Of a DNA stretch of 43,294 nt, positions 40,426 to 43,294 are shown piece by piece. Both the position numbers and the translations under genes were made by a program. This DNA is from an uncultured Thiohalocapsa sp. (GTDB lineage Bacteria > Pseudomonadota > Gammaproteobacteria > Chromatiales > Chromatiaceae), in the NCBI RefSeq assembly GCF_913062725.1, contig NZ_CAJXWY010000037.1, positions 1 through 43,294 of the forward strand. The letters run 5' to 3'. The notes below the pieces were generated by a model that saw only the letters and a program-made list of their open reading frames with translations, ran no database searches and was not told the origin of the DNA. The stretch's first letter is position 1; the number at the start of each line of letters is the position of its first letter.

Positions 40426-41802
40426 ATGTCAGAAGCAGCAACCAGCGTCGGCGATGCCCCAACCGGCAGTCGTCGGCGGATCCCGCAAGTGGGCTTCGTC
40501 AGCCTGGGGTGTCCCAAGGCCACCGTGGACTCCGAGCGCATCCTCACGCAGCTGCGCGCGGAGGGCTACGGCATCTCGCCCGATTACGACGGCGCCGACC
40601 TGGTGGTGGTGAACACCTGCGGTTTCATCGACGCCGCCGTCGATGAATCCCTGACGGCCATCGGCGAGGCGCTGGACCAGCACGGCAAGGTGGTCGTCAC
40701 CGGTTGCCTGGGCGCGCGCGCGGACCTCATCCGGCAGACCCATCCCCGGGTGCTCGCCGTCACCGGCCCCCATGCCTACGATGAAGTCATGGACGCCGTG
40801 CACCGGCACTTGCCGCGGCCCGAGCCCGACCCGTCCCACCCCTTCACCAGCCTGCTGCCCGAGACGGGCGTCAAGCTCACGCCGGCGCACTACGCCTATG
40901 TGAAGATCTCCGAGGGCTGCAATCACCGTTGCAGTTTTTGCATCATCCCCAGCATGCGCGGCGATCTGGTCAGCCGGCCCGCGGGCGCGGTGATGGCCGA
41001 GGCCGCCCGGCTGGTGGACGGCGGTGTGCGCGAGCTGCTGATCATTTCCCAGGACACCAGCGCCTACGGACTGGATCTCAGGTACCGCACCGACTTCTGG
41101 CGGGGGCGCCCGCTGCGCACCGATCTCGAGAGCCTCGCCCGCGGCCTGGGTGAGCTGCCCGCCTGGGTGCGGCTGCACTACGTCTACCCCTATCCGCACG
41201 TCGATCGGCTGGTGCCGCTGATGGCGGACGGTCTGATCCTGCCCTACCTGGACATGCCGCTGCAGCATGCGAGCCCGAAGATCCTCAAGGCCATGCGCCG
41301 GCCGGCGGCGGCGGAGAAAGTGCTGGAGCGCCTCGCCGACTGGCGCCGCATCTGCCCGGCGCTGGTCATGCGCAGCACCTTCATCGTTGGCTTCCCCGGT
41401 GAGACGGAGGCCGACTTCGAGGCGCTCCTGGCCTTCCTGCACGAGGCGCAACTGGACCGCGTCGGCTGCTTCGCCTACTCACCCGTCGCCGGCGCCGCCG
41501 CCAACGCCCTGCCGGACGCCGTCCCCGAGCCCGTCAAGGCAGAGCGCCTGCAGCGCTTCATGGCAGCCCAGGCCGACATCAGCCGCGCCAAGCTCGCCGC
41601 GCGCGTGGGCCAGCGCCTGACGGTGCTGGTGGACGAAGTGCTGGCGGATCAGGTCATCGCCCGCAGCTACGCGGACGCACCCGAGATCGACGGCAACGTC
41701 ATCATCAACGGCGCCTGGGAGCTCTCACCCGGCGACTTCATCGAGGTGGACATCACCGCCAGCCTGGAGCACGACCTCATCGGCGATCCGGTCTGCGACT
41801 GA
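40426..41802 (+). CDS. rimO: Ribosomal protein S12 methylthiotransferase RimO
   Basis: Radical-SAM enzyme that beta-methylthiolates Asp88 of ribosomal protein S12. The 458-residue protein has the N-terminal cluster Cys residues in [25 protein letters not shown] and VTGCLGARA, the radical-SAM motif [63 protein letters not shown] and a C-terminal TRAM domain ([16 protein letters not shown]). ATG 40426 has AGGA about 10 bases before it; the 55 residues of open frame upstream have no homology. It is convergent with the alcohol dehydrogenase. Confidence 0.95.
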   Translation: MSEAATSVGDAPTGSRRRIPQVGFVSLGCPKATVDSERILTQLRAEGYGISPDYDGADLVVVNTCGFIDAAVDESLTAIGEALDQHGKVVVTGCLGARADLIRQTHPRVLAVTGPHAYDEVMDAVHRHLPRPEPDPSHPFTSLLPETGVKLTPAHYAYVKISEGCNHRCSFCIIPSMRGDLVSRPAGAVMAEAARLVDGGVRELLIISQDTSAYGLDLRYRTDFWRGRPLRTDLESLARGLGELPAWVRLHYVYPYPHVDRLVPLMADGLILPYLDMPLQHASPKILKAMRRPAAAEKVLERLADWRRICPALVMRSTFIVGFPGETEADFEALLAFLHEAQLDRVGCFAYSPVAGAAANALPDAVPEPVKAERLQRFMAAQADISRAKLAARVGQRLTVLVDEVLADQVIARSYADAPEIDGNVIINGAWELSPGDFIEVDITASLEHDLIGDPVCD

Positions 41803-41823
41803 GCCGCCCGCACCCACGGCTTC

Positions 41824-41843
41824 GGGTCGTCACGCATCGACCC
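41824..41843. terminator. Hairpin between convergent rimO and alcohol dehydrogenase
   Basis: GGGTCG, loop TCACGCAT, CGACCC, 21 bases after the rimO stop and 16 before the stop of the opposite gene. No T-run is visible on either side; a bidirectional end is inferred from position. Confidence 0.4.
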
Positions 41844-41859
41844 AAGCAAGGCGCGGTTG

Positions 41860-42843
41860 TCAGCGGCAGTCGATCAGCACCTTCAGCACCCCGGGCTGCG
41901 CCGCCCGGCGCAGTGCCGCTTCGGCCTCGGCGAGGGGAAAGCGCTCGTCGATGAGCGGCCGCGGGTCCACCAGGCCCTGCGCCAACAGCCGCAGCGCAGC
42001 GGGCAAGGGTCCGCAGCGGGAGCCGACCACGGTGATTTCGTCCACCACCAGGCCTGCCAGGTCCACCGCCACCGCGCCGGCATAGGTGCTCTTCAGCACC
42101 AGGGTACCGCCCGGGCGCAGTGCCTTGCGCGCCAGCGCCAGGCCGCCGGCGGCGCCGCTGGCTTCCACCACCACGTCGAAGGCATCGGCGGGCACGGCGT
42201 CTTCGGCCAGCCATCGAAGGCCCGCTTGCGCCAGCAGCGTGCGTTGGCGCTCGCGGCGCGCGACCACCGCGAGATCGCAGCCGGTGAGCCGCAGCGCCCC
42301 CGCAATGAGCTGCCCCAGGCGCCCTGCGCCCACAACCAAGACGCGCGCCGCCGGACCCAGAGGCACCTGGCGGGTGATTTGCAACGCCGCCGCCAGCGGC
42401 TCGGTGAACACGGCGGCGTCGTCCGGCACCTGCGCCGGCACCGGATGCAGATTGGCCAGCGGCAGCACCAAATACTCGGCGAAGGCGCCGTCGCGCCCGC
42501 GGATACCCAGCACCGCGCGCCGCTTGCAGTGATTGCGCCGCCCCGCCCGGCATTGCGCGCAGGTGCCGCAGGCGACATTGATGTCGCCGACGACGCGCTG
42601 GCCTGCGCGCGCCGGCGCGTCGGCGGCCGCGGCGATCTCACCGACGAATTCGTGGCCCATGACGCCGTTGAAGGGCGCGTAGCCGCGCAGCATGGCCAGG
42701 TCCGTGCCGCAGACGCCGGCGCAGCGCACGCGCACCAGGGCCTCGCCGGGTCCGGGCACCGGCACCGCCAGGTCCTGATGCAGCATCGGAGTGGTGTGCA
42801 GGCGTAGGCCCCGCATCGAGCCCGATGCCGCCGGTCCAACCAT
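41860..42843 (-). CDS. Zinc-dependent medium-chain alcohol dehydrogenase family protein
   Basis: A 327-residue MDR enzyme with both zinc sites: catalytic Cys and His in CAGVCGTDLAMLRG and MGHEFVGEI, and the structural site CGTCAQCRAGRRNHC. The Rossmann loop is VLVVGAGRLGQLIAG. The pattern resembles threonine/sorbitol dehydrogenases, but the substrate is not clear and the coenzyme is probably NAD. GAGG six bases before ATG 42843 selects this start over ATG 42816. The neighbours give no pathway. Confidence 0.88.
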   Translation of the reverse strand: MVGPAASGSMRGLRLHTTPMLHQDLAVPVPGPGEALVRVRCAGVCGTDLAMLRGYAPFNGVMGHEFVGEIAAAADAPARAGQRVVGDINVACGTCAQCRAGRRNHCKRRAVLGIRGRDGAFAEYLVLPLANLHPVPAQVPDDAAVFTEPLAAALQITRQVPLGPAARVLVVGAGRLGQLIAGALRLTGCDLAVVARRERQRTLLAQAGLRWLAEDAVPADAFDVVVEASGAAGGLALARKALRPGGTLVLKSTYAGAVAVDLAGLVVDEITVVGSRCGPLPAALRLLAQGLVDPRPLIDERFPLAEAEAALRRAAQPGVLKVLIDCR

Positions 42844-43104
42844 CAGGTGCCTCGAATATCTCAACGATTCGGTCAGGTGTCAGGTGCCCCGGGCGCCCGG
42901 CCTGGCGCAGGTCGATGATGGCCAGCCGCTGCGGTGGGGTGCGCGACCATGATACACACCGGCGTTCCGCACCCCAAGGCCGCCGGCGTGCTTGCTGCCG
43001 ATCCCCCAGCTGCCTCAGCCGATTGCTCCCTGTGTACCTGCCGCCCGGCGCATCCTCGGTTTTGCCGGCAAACGGGGCAATGACGAGGCAATCATTGGTC
43101 AAAC

Positions 43105-43144
43105 GCGCCAAATTCAGGGCAAAGTGCGCCAAATTGGCCAAAAT
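43105..43144 (+). repeat. Operator-like direct repeats GCGCCAAATT
   Basis: Two exact copies of GCGCCAAATT (43105-43114 and 43126-43135) begin 21 bases apart, two helical turns, and a variant GGCCAAAAT follows ten bases later (43136-43144). They lie directly upstream of and over the -35 of the promoter below. Confidence 0.6.
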
Positions 43145-43163
43145 CGCGAATCGCCTGTATAGT
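43134..43163 (+). promoter_or_regulatory. Sigma-70 promoter for the gene at the right edge
   Basis: TTGGCC (43134-43139, four of six), 18 nt, TATAGT (43158-43163, five of six), in an A+T-rich patch and overlapped by the repeats. Start would be near 43170, leaving a leader of about 95 nt. Confidence 0.45.
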
Positions 43164-43264
43164 GATTTCATTTGTCAGACCAAAGGTGAATGAACTCAAA
43201 TCATGCAGGCATGTCTAAATAAGTAGAGAGAGAAATTTGTGACGACGTCATGCGGGAGTGCGCC

Positions 43265-43294
43265 ATGAACCACGATTGGATGTCAGATGCCCGA
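43265..43294 (+). CDS. Start of an unidentified gene cut by the window edge
   Basis: ATG 43265 has a strong ribosome site (GGGAG, six bases upstream) and reads MNHDWMSDAR before the window ends. Ten residues cannot identify it. The A+T-rich leader with repeats hints at an acquired gene or mobile element; a transposase start is possible but is only a guess. Confidence 0.45.
   Translation, partial: MNHDWMSDAR

Larger units (their letters stand above)
42844..43264 (+). other. 421-bp intergenic region with an A+T-rich right half
   Basis: The left part (to about 43080) is GC-rich with nothing recognised. From about 43161 to 43250 G+C falls to about 38% by count, against roughly two-thirds elsewhere. 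This part carries the repeats and promoter listed separately, and a tiny ATG frame at 43190-43222 (MNSNHAGMSK) that could be a leader peptide or chance. Confidence 0.5.

Noticed and set aside
41857..42807. 316-codon plus-strand frame opposite the alcohol dehydrogenase
   Set aside because: The minus-strand frame has both zinc motifs and a Rossmann loop; the plus-strand frame is its shadow.

Overview
This is a dense, high-GC chromosomal segment (roughly two-thirds G+C by eye) packed with housekeeping genes. The gene content and order (recO-pdxJ, sdhCDAB-sdhE, clpS-clpA facing infA-bpt-aat, trxB facing away from ftsK-lolA, and ribE-ribBX-ribH-nusB-thiL-pgpA) point to a gammaproteobacterium. A high-GC lineage such as the Chromatiales/Ectothiorhodospiraceae is my inference and is not proven. 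No rRNA, tRNA, CRISPR array or complete insertion sequence was found.

Layout. 0-6.2 kb: recO, pdxJ, gpmI (with a striking sigma-54-like promoter), a small membrane protein, a GlgC-like protein that has lost its catalytic motifs, and a MagIII-like DNA glycosylase. 6.5-10.2 kb: succinate dehydrogenase sdhCDAB plus the flavinylation factor sdhE. 10.4-13.4 kb: a YjjV-type TatD nuclease, tcdA and icd. 13.4-17.1 kb: a cold-shock protein gene with a long leader, clpS, clpA and infA. 17.3-22.4 kb (minus strand): trxB, a small membrane protein, a FemAB/GNAT-like protein, aat, a tail-anchored coiled-coil protein, a second partial copy of aat, and bpt. 22.7-27.5 kb: SGNH hydrolase, ftsK, lolA. 27.6-34.6 kb: the riboflavin/nusB/thiL/pgpA run and parC. 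34.7-35.5 kb: an orphan larE. 35.5-40.2 kb (minus strand): a seven-gene directon with a 46-residue Cys-rich membrane protein, fkpB, a YciK-like SDR without its catalytic residues, a membrane protein, a two-gene split transketolase and a cupin. 40.4-42.8 kb: rimO and a zinc alcohol dehydrogenase. The last ~200 bases are A+T-rich, carry operator-like repeats and a promoter, and lead into a gene cut by the window edge.

How the genes work together. Both aminoacyl-transferases that make bacterial N-degrons (Aat, Bpt), the N-degron adaptor (ClpS) and its unfoldase (ClpA) lie within about 6 kb. This N-degron locus has been interrupted: a membrane-anchored coiled-coil gene sits between aat and bpt, flanked by ~403-bp direct repeats of the aat 3' half. 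The repeats are about 89% identical overall but mosaic. This is the most unusual structure in the window. Other points worth a second look are the catalytically stripped GlgC and SDR homologues, the split transketolase-cupin directon, the FemAB-like gene translationally overlapping aat, the sigma-54-like site at gpmI, the structured sdh leader and sdhA-sdhB hairpin, and the A+T-rich element at the right edge.
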